Source: Hortaea werneckii (Eukaryota; Ascomycota; Dothideomycetes; Mycosphaerellales; Teratosphaeriaceae). Taken from it: a DNA stretch of 64,000 nt. The notes below the pieces were generated by a model, which saw only the letters and a program-made list of their open reading frames with translations, ran no database searches and was not told the origin of the DNA. This document shows, in pieces, positions 34,484-47,366 of the stretch (position 1 is its first letter; the number at the start of each line of letters is the position of its first letter). Both the position numbers and the translations under genes were made by a program. The stretch spans positions 744,001 through 808,000 of the forward strand of contig JBAOKB010000024.1 in assembly GCA_037044905.1 (NCBI GenBank), written 5' to 3'.

Positions 34484-35201
34484 GCAAATCATGAGACGAC
34501 TGCTTTGAGCTAAACGATGAGAATGATAGGGAGCAGGATGGGTAAGCGGCATTAGAGATGCTCTCGACGCCACCGTGCGGTGGCTATGGGTTTTACGTTT
34601 TAATGATACCTGAATAAGCAAATGAAATCAAATTTCCAACGAGACTTTATGTGCGCAAAGTCAAGTGAATTCACGAGCTCGAGATGTTCACAGTGAGTTG
34701 AAGTCCAGCAGTCTCGAGATAGAGGAGGGGGACCTTGATGGATTATTGTGCTGGTGCTGCTGCCGCTTCCGCTACCGCTTGAGCGCCGGCAAGCCGTAGT
34801 GATCGGCAGCATCGGTGCCGAGCTCTGAAGCTGGCCTCGAGGCCGGGAGCACATCAGACGCCCCTACACATACACAGTTTAACTGCGTGGACCGCTACAC
34901 CTCTACCGATACCTCCTTTTGCAGAATTCACCACTTGGAATCTTTGATCACTCAATCGCCGTGGCCTGTCGGGACCCCAAGAACATACAGACCGCGTTCT
35001 AAGATTCCCTGGAGAGCATCCCCGTCCCCTAGAACCTCCCCCGCCAATCGCCAAGCGCAACACCAGCGTAGTAACCACGCGAGCCACGGTCTATCGGCTA
35101 CGATAGCTCTCCATGCGCGTATGCGCATATCCTTGCCTCGACCTCTGAGACCAACATTTGAATCACTAGTATCGGGGCCCATCTAGGGTGGATTCGAGGC
35201 C
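34484..35201. other. intergenic, no gene seen
   Basis: 3' flank of the metallothionein-like gene and 5' flank of the AP-2 alpha gene. No supported coding frame. Confidence 0.55.
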
Positions 35202-38103
35202 ATGGCCTCTGCGGCCGCAGCCATGTTCAACCGGAGCGTGCCCGGTGGCTCCAAGGACAACTCGATGCGCGGATTGGTGTCCTTCATAGCAGATCTTCGA
35301 AATGCACGGGCACGTGAGCTGGAGGAGAAGCGTATCAACAAGGAGCTGGCAAACATACGGCAGAAATTCAAGGGAGGGAACCTGACCGGGTACGACAAGA
35401 AGAAGTATGTGTGCAAGCTGCTGTACATCTACATCTTGGGATGGAACGTCGACTTTGGGCATCTGGAGGCCGTCAACTTGATCTCGGCTACGAAGTACTC
35501 GGAGAAGCAGATCGGATACCTTGCGGTCACATTGTTCTTGCACGAGCAGCACGAGTTGTTGCACCTGGTGGTGAACAGCATACGGAAGGATCTGGCGGAC
35601 TACAACGAGCTGAACAATTGCTTGGCCCTGCATGCAATTGCTAATGTCGGAGGCCGGGAAATGGGAGAAGCGCTTGCTCTGGATGTACACCGGCTACTCA
35701 TCTCCCCGACCTCTAAACCGTTTGTGAAGAAGAAGGCGGCACTTACTTTGCTGCGACTATACCGAAAGGTCCCGAGCATAGTCCAACCGGAATGGAGCGA
35801 ACGCATCATTGCCATCATGGACGACCCGGACATGGGTGTGGCACTTTCCGTGACCTCTCTGGTGATGACCCTGGCTCAGGACGACCCCGATGCGTACAAG
35901 GGTAGCTATATCAAGGCTGTGCAGAGGTTACGAAAGGTGGTCGTGGACCATGAGTACTCCGGTGATTACGTATACTACAAGGTGCCATGCCCATGGTTGC
36001 AAGTCAAGTTCTTGCGGCTTTTGCAATATTTCCAGCCCTCAGAAGACGAGTACATCAGACAATTGCTACGTGACTCGTTACAAGCAATACTCGATAACGC
36101 CATGGAAATGCCGAAGAACGTGCAGCAGAACAATGCGCAAAATGCTGTCCTGTTTGAGGCCATCAACCTCATTATTCACCTGGACACGGAGCAAGACTTG
36201 ATGGTACAGATATCATCCAAGCTTGGCAAGTTCATTGGCTCAAGAGAAACGAACGTTCGGTATTTGGGACTGGAAGCCATGACCCATCTAGCAGTCAGGA
36301 CAGAGACTTTAGATCCGATTAAAAAGCATCAGGATATCATCATCGGCTCACTCAGGGATCGAGACATCACAGTGCGGCGGCAAGGCTTGGACCTTCTGTA
36401 CAGCATGTGCGATGCAACAAACTCTCAGAAGATTGTACATGAGCTACTCAAGTACCTTCAATCCGCCGACTATGCTATCCGAGAGGAAATGGTGCTGAAG
36501 ATTGCCATTTTGACCGAGAAATATGCTGCCGACCCTCAGTGGTATGTCGACATCTCGATGCGTCTAATCGCAATGGCCGGCGACCATGTTAGCGACGAAG
36601 TCTGGCAGCGAGTCATCCAGATTGTAACGAACAATGATGAACTGCAGGTGTACGCTGCGCAGAACATCTTGAAATACTGCCAAGCCGACACCTGCCACGA
36701 GACTTTGGTCAAGATTGGTAGTTATATACTAGGCGAGTTCGGACATCTCATCGCGGATAACAAAGGCTGCAGTCCTATTGAGCAGTTTGCAGCTCTGCAG
36801 GCCAAGTTCAATGCGACTTCACCAAACACCAGAGCAATGATCCTGTCCGCGTTCGTCAAGTTTGTCAACCTCTTCCCGGAGATCAAGCCGCAACTTCTGC
36901 AGGCATTCAAGACTTACAGCCATACACTGGACTCTGAATTACAGCAGAGGGCGTGCGAATATCTTGCGCTCGCAACTATGCCGACAGACGACTTGCTCAG
37001 GACGGTATGTGACGAGATGCCACCGTTCCCTGAGCGGGCATCGGCGCTGCTTTCAAGGTTGGACAAAAAGCATGGACCTACTGGTGACAAGCGGACTTGG
37101 TCTGTCTCGGCTAAGGACGGTGCACCAGGTGTTGACCGAAATGCCACACTCAAGCGCAATTTCTCTGGTGCTCTGCCTAGTGCAAACGGAGCCGCTACTG
37201 TCAATGGAGCCAATGGCACCCACACCAATGGTGGCGCTGTCAAGTCGCCTGCCGATGAACTTGCTGGATTGGATCTGTCCAGTGGCGCGCCGAACATGGC
37301 CAGTGCTTCACACTTATCACCTGACTGGGAGCCGGGCTACAACAGACTCTTGCTACAACCGGAAGGTGTGCTGTACGAGGATGTCCAGATACAGGTTGGA
37401 CTGCGCTCGGAGTATCGCAGCGAGGTCGGATGCGTCATTCTATACTTCATGAATAAATCGTCGGCGCCAATCCAATCCTTCACAACTACACTCGATAACC
37501 GATCATCAGAAAAGCTGAAAATGGATGTCAGGAGCCTGCCGGATACCACTGTCCATTCCGGCGCACAGACTCAGCAGATGATCATGCTTGAGGCAAAAGG
37601 CATCTTTGACAAGCCGCCGACTATCCGGATATCGTACATGGCAGGCTCACTTCAAGCTCTGACCCTTCAACTTCCTGTGTTATTGCATAAATACATGGAC
37701 GCAGCCGTCCTCTCAGCAGATGACTTCTTCAAGCGCTGGAAGCAGATCGGCGGTGCACCGAGAGAGTCGCAGAAAATCTTCCAAGGCTACAATCTCAGTA
37801 CTGAGAACACGAGAAAGATCGTATCGGGCTTCAAATGGGGCATCCTCGACGGCGTCGACCCGAATGCGAGGAACTTTGTCGGTGCTACGGTGTTGCACAC
37901 GTCTGGCGGTAAATTCGGCTGTCTCATGAGGCTTGAGCCGAACCAGGAGAACAAGGTGAGTTAAAAGATACTTTGTCAACTGATCAACCATACTGACTTG
38001 AATGCAGATGTACCGGTTGACTATCCGCGCCACCGACGAGTCTGTGCCACCGCTTTTGATGGCTGCCATGGAAGATCGTTTGACTCAGCCTTATCCCTTG
38101 TAG
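35202..38103 (+). CDS. AP-2 adaptor complex subunit alpha
   Basis: Two exons (35202-37955 and 38008-38103) give 949 residues, typical for alpha-adaptin. The trunk opens MRGLVSFIADLRNARARELE, then EKRINKELANIRQKFKGG, the alpha-adaptin signature with the basic patch that contacts PI(4,5)P2. Solenoid repeats follow to about residue 620. A disordered hinge (about 625-700, Gly/Asn/Ala-rich) leads to the appendage (EVGCVILYFMNKSSAPIQSF and the C-terminal platform). The last exon supplies MYRLTIRATDES and the true end. AP-2 is the plasma-membrane adaptor for clathrin-dependent endocytosis and binds cargo and phosphoinositides. Start chosen at the first ATG, just before the conserved MRGL block. Corresponds to yeast Apl3. 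Confidence 0.93.
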
Positions 38104-38789
38104 TGTTCTAGTATGTAGCAGCATCGTTTTTTCGCAGCAGCGCGCATCGGCGGGAAGGGCGTGTAGGCGCACAAGGCATACCCATTCCATAGGAACTGTA
38201 CAGTGTTAGGCTTTTGGTCGATTGAATGATGCAAGCGCATGCATCCAAATTTCAAAAATGCATGTGATTGAGAATAGGTATTGTGTCAAGCCTCAATAGC
38301 ATGTGAGATCAATAGAATATGTGGTAGTCCAATGTGAGTCTCCCATTGTTCGAACCCGCGACCATTTGTCGGTCGGTGCCCGCTTTCTCAACCAACCACC
38401 TCATTAAAGTTTTGCACATGAGACACGACTTTCACCGACCACGGCAAGCGGCAAGCGGGGCGCACAGTCATCAGAATTTTGCCGACGCGACCTCCACTTT
38501 CACTTTCGCTCTCACACCTGATGACCGACGGAGTTTAACCGCCACGACAATCTCTCTCTCGCAACCACTGACCCTTTGCCGTGTGGCTGCTGCTCTGCTC
38601 TGCTCTGCTCAAGCGTGCCGAAGCAGTAGTATAAAGCTAACACGGTGATTCTATTAGTGCCAGGATCTAGTATCTCAAACGGGCCCCATGTCCACAGGCA
38701 CGACCGGCATGCACCACTACCCCCAGGACTAATCCGGAAACGCTCACTTTTCGCCTCCCTAGTAAAAGCGATAGACAGAATATATCAAT
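38104..38789. other. intergenic; BRF1 promoter
   Basis: No gene recognised. It contains a short CTCTG pentanucleotide run (about 38590-38613) and a GTTCGAAC palindrome inside a weak tRNA-like segment that I did not accept as a gene. Confidence 0.5.
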
Positions 38790-41266
38790 ATGCCCGCTCC
38801 CGTGGCTGCCCCCGACGGGCACAGAGACTCGGCTCAATCAACACGCCCTCAGGACCACGGCCCGTGCCAAAGAAGAAACCTGAAGTCCCGAAATGCTGTG
38901 ACGAACCGGATCCCGTGGACGAAGATGGCGCGAAAGTGTGCGCGAACTGTGGTGTTCAACTGGCCGTTTCGAACATCGTGGCCGATGTGACGTTTCAGGA
39001 GGATTCGCGTGGTGCTGCTCAGGTTCAAGGTGGTTTCATTGGCGAGAAGGCCCGTCATGCGAATACGCTCGGGGCGGGTGCGTTTCGGAGGATTGGCGGT
39101 GGCGAACGTAACGCTTCGCAGGAAATCGAGAATAACGGTCGCCGTATCCTTCAATCGATGTGTCCGCGCCTGAACGTTCCGGATGCCACACGCGATGCCG
39201 CGCAGCTTCTGTTCATTATTGCCGCCGGCAACGGCTTCAACGCTGGTCGTCGGTCTGAAGAAGTCGTAGCAGCATGTCTCTACATGGCATGTCGTCGTCG
39301 CAAGGAGAACACGGTCTTGCTCATGGACATCTCTGAGATCGTCAAAGTTAATGTGTTTCGGCTTGGCGAGGTATACAAGGATCTGAAGAAGACCTTGCAC
39401 ATCAACGATCCCGAAGCTATTGGTGTTCAGCAGCTTGTCGAAGTCGAGCCTCTCATTGAGAAATTCTGCCGCAAGCTTGAGTTTGGCGAGAAGACCCGTG
39501 TGGTCGCCGAGGACGCCGTCAAGATCATCAAGCGAATGAAGCGCGATTGGATGGTTTCAGGCCGACACCCAGCTGGACTATGCGGTGCTTGCATTATTCT
39601 TGCGGCGCGCATGAACAATTTCCGACGCTCGGTCCGAGAGGTCGTTTACATCGCGAAAGTGGCTGGCGTGACAATCCATCAGCGTCTGGAGGAATTCAAG
39701 CGAACGAGATCAGCTGCTCTTACGGTTGACCAGTTCCGTGAGTTCGCCCCGAGGCTCAAGTATCAGCATGATCCACCTGTGCTGGCGAAGACTGCTCGGG
39801 AGCAAGAGAAATGGGAGGAGAAGAAGCGCAAGCGACAGGAGCATAATACGCAGCGCGAGACTTTGGAGAGGGAAAGACAGAGTAGGGAGAGAAGCGCCAT
39901 TGAGATTCCGGATGACAACGATGATACAAGCAGCAGAGCCACTTCTGCCGCTCCGGAGGCAGATGAAGAGGGAAATTCGCAGACCCAATCGAAACGTCAA
40001 CGTATGAACGAACCTCTACCTACGCCGGCATCCACGCAGGAGCCGCGCTTTGATGCCGAAGGTTTTGCTATACCTGCTCTTCCCATCCCAGTCGATCCAG
40101 CGATTACTGGCGAGCAGCCTCCAAGCAGTGGTCCGCAAGAAGCTGGTCAAGAAACCGGTCAAGAGGCCAACCCGCCGAAGCGCAAACGCGGTCGTCCAAG
40201 GAAGGAAAAGCCGGAACCTGTTCAGATCACAGAGGAAGAGCTGACGGCCGAGCAAGAGATCGAGGATGAGATTGACGAAGCACTCAACGATCAAGAGCTT
40301 ATGGATTCGTTGACCGATCTTGAGCGAACGAAGAATGAGGAGAGAGCAAAGGTGCTCGCCGAACAGGAGAAACAGCGTGCCGCGGAGCAGAATCACGAAC
40401 GCCGCGAAGCTACTGGCGTCAATTGGTGGCAAGCTAGGGAGGCTTGGGAGAAAGGCACTGATGAGGTTGTCACTGAGGCAGACTTGGAAGCCGAGTTCGC
40501 CAATGACCCCGAAGTCATGAATTGCAAGCTTTCTGATCAGGAGTCGAGGATTAAAGAGCAGATTTGGGTCGCACACAACGAAGACTGGCTACGCAGCCAG
40601 CACGAGAAACAACTTATCAAGCAAATCGCTGAGGCGTCTGGTGCCGGCAAGAAGGACAACAGACGCAAGACCAGGAAGAAGAAGGGTAGAATGGGCGATG
40701 GGTCTGTGCTGCTGGAGGCCGAGACCCCTATTGAGACACCGGCTGATGCCAACTTGGCCATGCTCAAGAAGCGCGCCGCACCGAACATTTCCAAATTCAT
40801 TGACTACGAAAGACTGGCTGCTGTATACGGCGATACATCAAGCCCTGCCGCTTCGTCAACAAGCCAAAGCCGTGCTGAAAGCGAAGCTCCAGGAAACCCG
40901 CCCAGCAGAGCCGCAAGCAATGCTCCTGACGCACAGGCCGGCGCTGATCGGGCTCCTACACCTATGCAACAGTGGGATCCTGCGGCTTTCGGCATGCAGT
41001 CTCCAGAGCCCACGCAGCAGCATGCCAACGATCCGAAGGCGTCTGGCAACCAAGACCAGACTGCAGAGGGCGGAGAGGAAGACGATGCCGACGAGGACGA
41101 GGGCGACGAGGGCGACGACCGTGGATCGTCGCCTCCAGTGTCCAACGTCGATGGCTACGATGACTACCAATCTGATCAGGGTGAAGGCGGCTATAATGAT
41201 GATGATGATTACGAGCGCGCTGTTGACGAAGCTAGCTTTGGCTTCAATGATGGTGGCTACTTCTAG
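38790..41266 (+). CDS. BRF1: TFIIIB subunit BRF1 (TFIIB-related factor), N-terminal frame unclear
   Basis: Zinc-ribbon with CCDEPDPVDEDG and VCANCG, then two cyclin-fold repeats (CLYMACRRRKENTVLLMDIS and CGACIILAARMNNFRRSVRE). A long charged C-terminal region follows, including the Brf1 homology block around VTEADLEAEFANDPEVMNCK and a basic PKRKRGRPRKEK stretch. BRF1 binds TBP and recruits RNA polymerase III to tRNA and 5S genes. The main frame has no ATG before the zinc ribbon. The nearest ATG, 38790 (MPAPVAAP), is one frame off. One base missing from the C5 run 38809-38813 would join them and give 825 residues. A 71-nt intron (38802-38872) is the alternative. The tail is very acidic (EEDDADEDEGDEGDD). 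Confidence 0.88.
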
Positions 41267-41786
41267 TGGAGGTTCTGAACAAAGAGCATATGTTTTTAAA
41301 CGGAGCTATGCAGCGCTGCCCTTCATGCTTGATCATATTCTTGGAGTGCGCCTTGCCGACGATAACTTCACAGGGTAATCCCCTAGATACAGAGTAGTTA
41401 CAGGCGAGAAGGACGTGTGCATTTACCACGATGTTTTATTTAGACGTGGAAAGGGTTGTAAATCCCAAGTCTTGCCACAATATTGACGAATCATTGCTCA
41501 AATACATACACATTGAAGAATAATACATGATTGTGAATACTGACACCGCAGACCGCCCGGGTAGCCGACGTAGAACAATGTGCATGTTAAGGTAATGTAT
41601 GCTAGGAGAATTTATTAATGCCGCGACACGTGCGCGATTCCCACCAGGGTCCATACTGGCTTCGGCGCTAGTGAACTCTATTCTAGGCATCAAAAGTTCG
41701 AAACTTTCGACGACCAACAGTCTTTGCTCTATACCGCCCTTCGCAGACCTTTCTGTCCAAATACAATTAAATCCGCAGTACCAATC
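41267..41786. other. intergenic; PRMT1 promoter
   Basis: No gene recognised. A CACGTG E-box core lies at 41627-41632, 155 bp upstream of the PRMT1 start codon; its use is unknown. Confidence 0.45.
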
Positions 41787-43017
41787 ATGGCAACAGGACA
41801 AGACGCCTCCTCGGCGGAGAACATGCCTCACAGCGAGGTGCACTACTTCAACAGCTACAACCACCATGGCATCCACGAGGAAATGTTGGTTGGTTAAACT
41901 GCGCCTAGGGAACGCTGCAGCGGAATGATTGCTGACTTTTGGGGGTTAGAAAGACGAAGTGAGGACGAAATCTTACCGGGATGCTATCTACAACAACCCG
42001 CACATCTTTAAGGACAAGGTCGTCCTCGATGTTGGATGCGGTACATCCATCCTCAGCATGTACATTATCTTCCGCCGCCTTCGCAAACGCTGTCGAGTCG
42101 CATAGTGTATTGTTTGGATCGGGATCAAGGAGGCTGACACGAGGATAACAGGTTCGCCGTGAAAGCTGGCGCGAAGCATGTCATCGGTGTTGACATGTCT
42201 ACGATCATCCTCAAGGCCCGCGAGATCGTCGAGGCGAACGGAATGTCCGATAAGATCACCCTGCTGCAGGGCAAGATGGAGGAGGTGCAGCTGCCTTTCC
42301 CAGAGGTTGACATCATTATCTCTGAGTGGATGGGTTACTTTTTGCTGTACGAGAGCATGTTGGACACTGTGCTGTGGGCACGAGACAGGTACCTCAGGAA
42401 AGACGGCAAGGGTCTGATCTTCCCGGACAAGGCTACCATCTTCATGGCTGGTATTGAAGACGGCGAGTACAAGGATGAGAAGATTGGCTGTAAGTGTGAA
42501 TCAGTGTGACATGACGGGAAAGTGCTGACATTTTGCAGTCTGGGACAACGTCTACGGCTTCGACTACACACCATTGAAGATGACCGCTCTCACCGAGCCT
42601 CTGGTTGACAGCGTAGAGCTGAAGGCTGTTGTGAGCGACCCGTGTGCCGTCATGACCATCGACCTCTACACTGTGAAGCCGGAAGACCTCGCCTTCAACC
42701 TGCCTTTCAACCTGTCAATCCGCCGCACCGACTACATCCACGCCATGATCGCCTGGTTCGACATCGAGTTCTCCGCTTGCCACAAGCCCGTACGATTCAG
42801 CACTGGCCCGCACACCAAGTACACCCACTGGAAACAGACTGTCTTCTACCTGGCCGACGTCCTGACCGTCGAGGCCGGTGAGACCGTCAAGGGCCGACTC
42901 AGCTGCAAGCCCAACCAGCACAACCGAAGAGACCTCGACATCGAGATCGACTACAAGATGGACACGCAGGACCCTGGCCGCATCGCTGAGGGTCACTGTG
43001 AGTACAAGATGTGTTAG
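41787..43017 (+). CDS. type I protein arginine N-methyltransferase 1 (PRMT1/Hmt1)
   Basis: Four exons (41787-41888, 41950-42059, 42152-42489, 42539-43017) join to 342 residues, normal for PRMT1. Motifs: YFNSYNHHGIHEEM (substrate/SAM lid), VVLDVGCGTSILSMFAVKAG (motif I), the double-E loop SEWMGYFLLYESMLDTVL, and the THW loop TKYTHWKQTVFYL. It transfers methyl from S-adenosylmethionine to arginines of RNA-binding proteins and histone H4, giving asymmetric dimethylarginine in nucleus and cytosol. Odd point: motif I reads GCGTS where the family has GCGTG, a Gly-to-Ser change at a SAM-contacting glycine. The first intron begins GTTGGT, a weak donor. The other introns have standard borders and branch sites (gctgac near 42133). 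Confidence 0.93.
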
Positions 43018-43485
43018 AGTGTGACCCCTGGGGTCCTTGCCATTGCCCTTTGATTTCTTTTGAGAGAGACAGAGCGAGAATGCTTGACGACGTAATGACT
43101 TGCATTAGCATCTGGGTCGCAGCTTTAGCTTCGCTGACCGTGTATAGTATGGCGTTCTTCGAAAGGGCGCACTGTGCATAATGCATGCACTATTCAATTC
43201 AAAACGTCGTTGTTGTCGATGAAGTTCTCTTCCTTTCAATATTGATTGCCGATCGATAGGTGCAGGTGGCGTTTGTGGTAGTCCCGTGACTTCAGCTCCG
43301 TTTGCATGTGAAACTGGAAGCTTTGGCCGGGTGGCTCCTTCCTCGTTTGGGCTCACCTCAACCACCTTTGACTCTTTCTTACGTGTCCCTCACCTCCACC
43401 TTTACTCCACGGCTGTCTGGCTCTTGGAAAAGACTTGACTCAGCTGACCGGCGTACATTGCCGTCCATCTCAATCGAGTGCAACC
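43018..43485. other. intergenic, no gene seen
   Basis: Between two plus-strand genes. A T- and C-rich leader (about 43370-43400) precedes the BTB gene. Confidence 0.5.
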
Positions 43486-44533
43486 ATGGCGGACACGAAA
43501 GCACAGCAGCCAGAGCGCCGCGATGTTGACATCGCTGGTGATGGCGACATCATCCTTGCGCTGCCGAAAAACCTCTACCTCCGCGTCTCATCAACTGTCC
43601 TCAGCCTGGTTTCTCCGGTATTCAAGGCTATGCTCGGCCCTCGTTTTAAAGAGGGGAATGAGCCTCGTAGCTCAGTTCATCCGATCGAAATTTCCTTACC
43701 TGAGGATGATGGCATTGCCATGAAACACCTTTGCTTGCTCCTGCATGGTCGCACTGGTGACAGTTACAGTCATGGCGACAGGACTTTCTCGACGCAGATC
43801 AGGGCACTTGCTATTCTTGCCGACAAGTACGACTGCGTGGAAGCCGTCGCACTGCAAGCCGAAGCAATGCTATCGCGCTTTTGGATGCATCGGGCGAACA
43901 AGCAGCTGGTCATACAACAAATGGCTTGTCTGATCACGGCAGCGGTGACGCTTGGCCTCGGTCCTCTGTTCCATGTATTTACCAAGAGCCTTGTGCTGGA
44001 TCACTGCCTTCCTTACTCGGTGGCAAACACAGGCTTGACGCCCTCTACGCTACGTGAGTAATGCTTTTAAAAGACATGACCTGTGTGCTAACACCTTTAC
44101 AGTCCAGCTCGAGCAGCAACGGTCTACCGCCCGACTCAAAGTCCACGAGGAAATGATACGGATGTCACCCAACGCCGCCTACTGCAAGATCTGCTGTAGA
44201 CATGACGTCCCGCTGCAGAACGTTCCAGCAGTATCTCATGCTCTATCCCAGAAGTTGGGGCCGACCACCTGGCCGCCAGACTTTTCTACAACTACCCTGC
44301 GCAAAACTCTTAGCAGAATTCTGAGCGCTCCAGACATCAGCTTCGACACCAAAGCGCCTTGTGGCCATAGCGTAAAGGCAATGATCAAGAGCACGAAAGT
44401 ATCAGCCAAAGCAATTGAGATCTACGAAGCAGTCGGGCTTTGCCTTCCATGCACAAAGAACGGAGGCAAGATAACAAACAACTGCAACCATGAGGAAAAT
44501 AAGACATTGGCGGGCGCCTTAAGCGTCACCTAA
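43486..44533 (+). CDS. BTB/POZ-domain protein
   Basis: Two exons (43486-44053 and 44103-44533) join with phase 1 to 332 residues. The N-terminal half shows the BTB fold: GDIILALPKNLYLRVSSTVL, LVSPVFKAMLGPRFKEG, IEISLPEDDGIAMKHLCLLL and the helix IRALAILADKYDCVEAVALQ. The C-terminal half is Cys-containing (YCKICCRHDVPL and CLPCTKNGGK) and of unknown function. Many such fungal BTB proteins form expanded, poorly characterised families without the BACK/Kelch partners; a Cullin-3 adaptor role is possible but not shown. The intron is 49 nt, GTGAGT...CAG. Confidence 0.8.
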
Positions 44534-45057
44534 GGCCTTCAATTATGGCATCAGATAGGACGTTGAGGAAGCTACAGGCACTCGGTGAAGCAAACCGGCT
44601 GTCTGATCTTTCCTCCGTCAAAAGGCTTACCTGCTCCTCAACGGCGTCATAATGCGGCAGAAGAAAGCGCACACGGCCTGGACTGTGTTGCGAGAGATTA
44701 GCTTTGCATAACTACCGGTGCGCAGAAGTAAAGTTTCCTTGCTTACTTGCTCGAAATGAGGATGAGCATGTATCGAGGAAGGATTTGGATGTTGAGCATC
44801 CGATACCAAAGACAATGCTGGCTCTTACAGCCAACCAACCTTCATATGTACGCTACGAACGTTTCCGACAAAAAGAAAAAAAAAGGAAGAAAGAAAGAAA
44901 GAAAGATGCTTTGATTTTCGTTCAAGGCCGGGCAGAAGATGTCATGTATTGAGTACCTGACTTTTACCCATTCCCCAACGCCGTGCTTGAACGCCAACAA
45001 ATGTGCGTGTTCTTTGCAGAACCCCAATATCAAAAATTTTTCAATCACTCCAAACAA
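44534..45057. other. intergenic between convergent genes, with a GAAA repeat
   Basis: An A/G-rich simple repeat, mostly (GAAA)n, occupies about 44872-44905. No coding signal. Confidence 0.55.
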
Positions 45058-46826
45058 TCACCTAACCACCTGCGTACTCCCCCGCGGCGCCGCGCTAGGG
45101 CCCTGAGCAGTCTCATGCTCCGTCACGCCCGGCGGCGTCCCAAAAATATCCCTCATCGCCTTACAACACGCCAGATAATGCTCCCGCACACCCGGCGTAG
45201 GTTTCAGCGGGTTCGGCGCCTTATCCCAGCCATGCGGGACACCCTTGACGAGCTTGTAGACGACGTTCTTGCCGATCTCGGGCGAGATGAGTCGTTCGTG
45301 GAATCGCTGGCCTTCGTCTAGCAGCATGTCGTACTCGCACGTGTGCATGATGATGTCTTGGGGTAAGCCGTTTTTCAGCAGGCTGGTAGGCGCTACGCCC
45401 GGGCTGATGTAGGGCGAGTCGAGACTTACGGTGTCTGGGGGGTGGAGGTAGGATTCTAAAATGATCGGGTTAGCACATGTAGAGGATGTCTGGAGGTGGT
45501 GGGGGGAGACGCACGGTCGAAGAGGTCGGTGAAGACGGCAGGTAGCTCTTGGTCTTTGCGGATGTTGGTCGCGCGACGCTCTGCGCGGGTTCGGGTGTAG
45601 TCTAGACTTGGATACCATGGGATGAGCATGCGCAGCTTGACATCAGGCAGAGCCCGTTGTTGGACAGTTGCAGAAGCCTGCTTGATCATCTGATCCGAGG
45701 GCCGGACGGCTCGTTCGTCTGGTGGTGGGTCTATCGCTGGTGCTTCTTCAGGCCGTACCACATCGACATGGGCGCCTTCAGGCGGCACCTTTGTCGAGCC
45801 GGAAGAGTCCGACTCCCGCATTGTGGCTGCACCGTGGAGTGCGCGCTCCGCCCTCTGCCGTGAGTTAGGTCGCGATTCGGCGTCTCGTGCAAAGCCGTTC
45901 AGTTCATCCCAGAGGCGCAGGGCCACCGTGATACACATGTTCCCGCCAGACGAGAAACCAGAAAGCGCGATCTTCTCCCGATCGATGCCCAGTTCTTCGG
46001 CGTGCTGATGGACCCAAAGGACTGCATCTACGCCATCCTCAACTGGAGTGGGAAAGGGATGCTCGGGTGCTTTGCGGTACTCGACACTCACGACGACGGC
46101 GTGGACTTCGTCCACCACGGTCCCGCTCCATCGTGCGTCGTCCATTGCAGTGCCCAGAGTGAAGCCACCGCCGTGGAAGTTCAGCACCACAGGGTACTTG
46201 CCCCATCTCCGCCCTCCTTGGCTTTTCCGCCGCATGCTCTGCGACACATTGGAAAGTGCCGTGCTGACTCTTCTGCCTTTTCCCTTGTTCGCTGCATCGT
46301 TTTCGCCCTCGCTCTGCGCGTCCTCCTCCATCTCCGAAAGAGGCTTGTTCTGCCACAGGCTCTTCTGTGCCTTCCAGTCCTTGGGTACATAGCATTGTAG
46401 GGTGATGGTTCCAGACTTGCCAGACAAGGTGCTCGGTATCTGTTTCTCGAAGTCGGGCTTAGGAGGTCGTGGCGGGGCAAGTCGGTGCAGCAGCATTCCA
46501 ATGGCCATTAGGGCCCTCCACCACATCGCCTGCAAGTGAAGGTACCATCTTGGGTGCGGCGCGTGGAGGTTGTACCGGGTCTTGGGGGTGATAAGCTTAA
46601 CCATGACCTGAAGAGGCTTGCCGTGGTAGTCGCGTGGAAGTTGAAATCGGATTCGAGTGTCGCGCTTGATCGAGGGTGCGTCGTCTGCCGTGCTATCATG
46701 CTCTAACGGGCGTATCCGACTGATGTCCACTTGATCTACGGCCTGCAGAGAGTGATCCTTGTGCGCACCAAATGACGTTCAAGCTCGTGAGTGTTTTGTC
46801 TCCCTACCGTTTACTGTCGGCAACAT
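45058..46826 (-). CDS. alpha/beta-hydrolase fold-3 esterase/lipase-like protein
   Basis: Proposed exons: 46815-46826 (MLPT, tentative), 45515-46742 and 45058-45455, giving 545 residues. The core has the hormone-sensitive-lipase oxyanion motif NFHGGGFTLG, the nucleophile elbow GFSSGGN (G-x-S-x-G) and a downstream VPHGWDKAP with the candidate catalytic His. HEYDMLLDEG-like CEYDMLLDEG supplies the Asp region. A hydrophobic segment (MWWRALMAIGMLLH, about 74-88) may anchor it to membranes. Substrate is unknown; the family hydrolyses esters. A disordered Arg/Pro/Glu-rich insert (about 305-365) splits the domain. The main frame has no early ATG but is preceded by a CTCTCTGCAG acceptor, so a short upstream exon is needed; the 12-nt exon chosen is one option. 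Confidence 0.78.
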
Positions 46827-47366
46827 CTACAGCTTGGAATCACTCAGATGTGCATTATTGCGATGTCTGAGATTTCTACAATTCAACGCGCCTACACCAA
46901 GTGCATCTCGCAGCTCGAACAGGCGAGACGGGCTGCAGATCAAAGGAGCTGACGTTGCCGCTGCCGTGTCTCCAATCCGTGATGACGGCGGAGGCGCTAA
47001 TCCGCGTGCCACCGGTGCGGTGCGGCTCTCAACGCCAGCTTCACATGTCTCACGTCACATGCAGAGTGGCAGCCAGCGGTTGCAGCGACAACGACTTCGC
47101 GTCTTTTCCATGACTTCGCGTAGATGTTCGACTTTGAGGCTACTGGATTTAATGCTACACTATTAGCCACTTCTATCAAATGACAGAATAGCATCAGTGA
47201 TGCCAGCTGGGACGCGAGTCCCTACCAATGTAAGGAGGTAGCAATGCGGTGGACGTGCAGGGTAGGTCATGACCTCACGGTCCCTACTCAACCTCTTCGA
47301 TTTCCCTCTGTTACTACTACGTGCATTCCCCTGATATCTTCTTCACTTTCCTCTCCTTAGCCGGGC
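46827..47366. other. shared divergent promoter region
   Basis: 540 bp between the hydrolase and dehydrogenase starts. No coding frame recognised. Confidence 0.5.

Noticed and set aside
38335..38405. tRNA-like segment on the minus strand with a GGGTTCGAAC B-box-like string
   Set aside because: The T-arm stem does not pair and no canonical anticodon loop forms; at most a decayed remnant.
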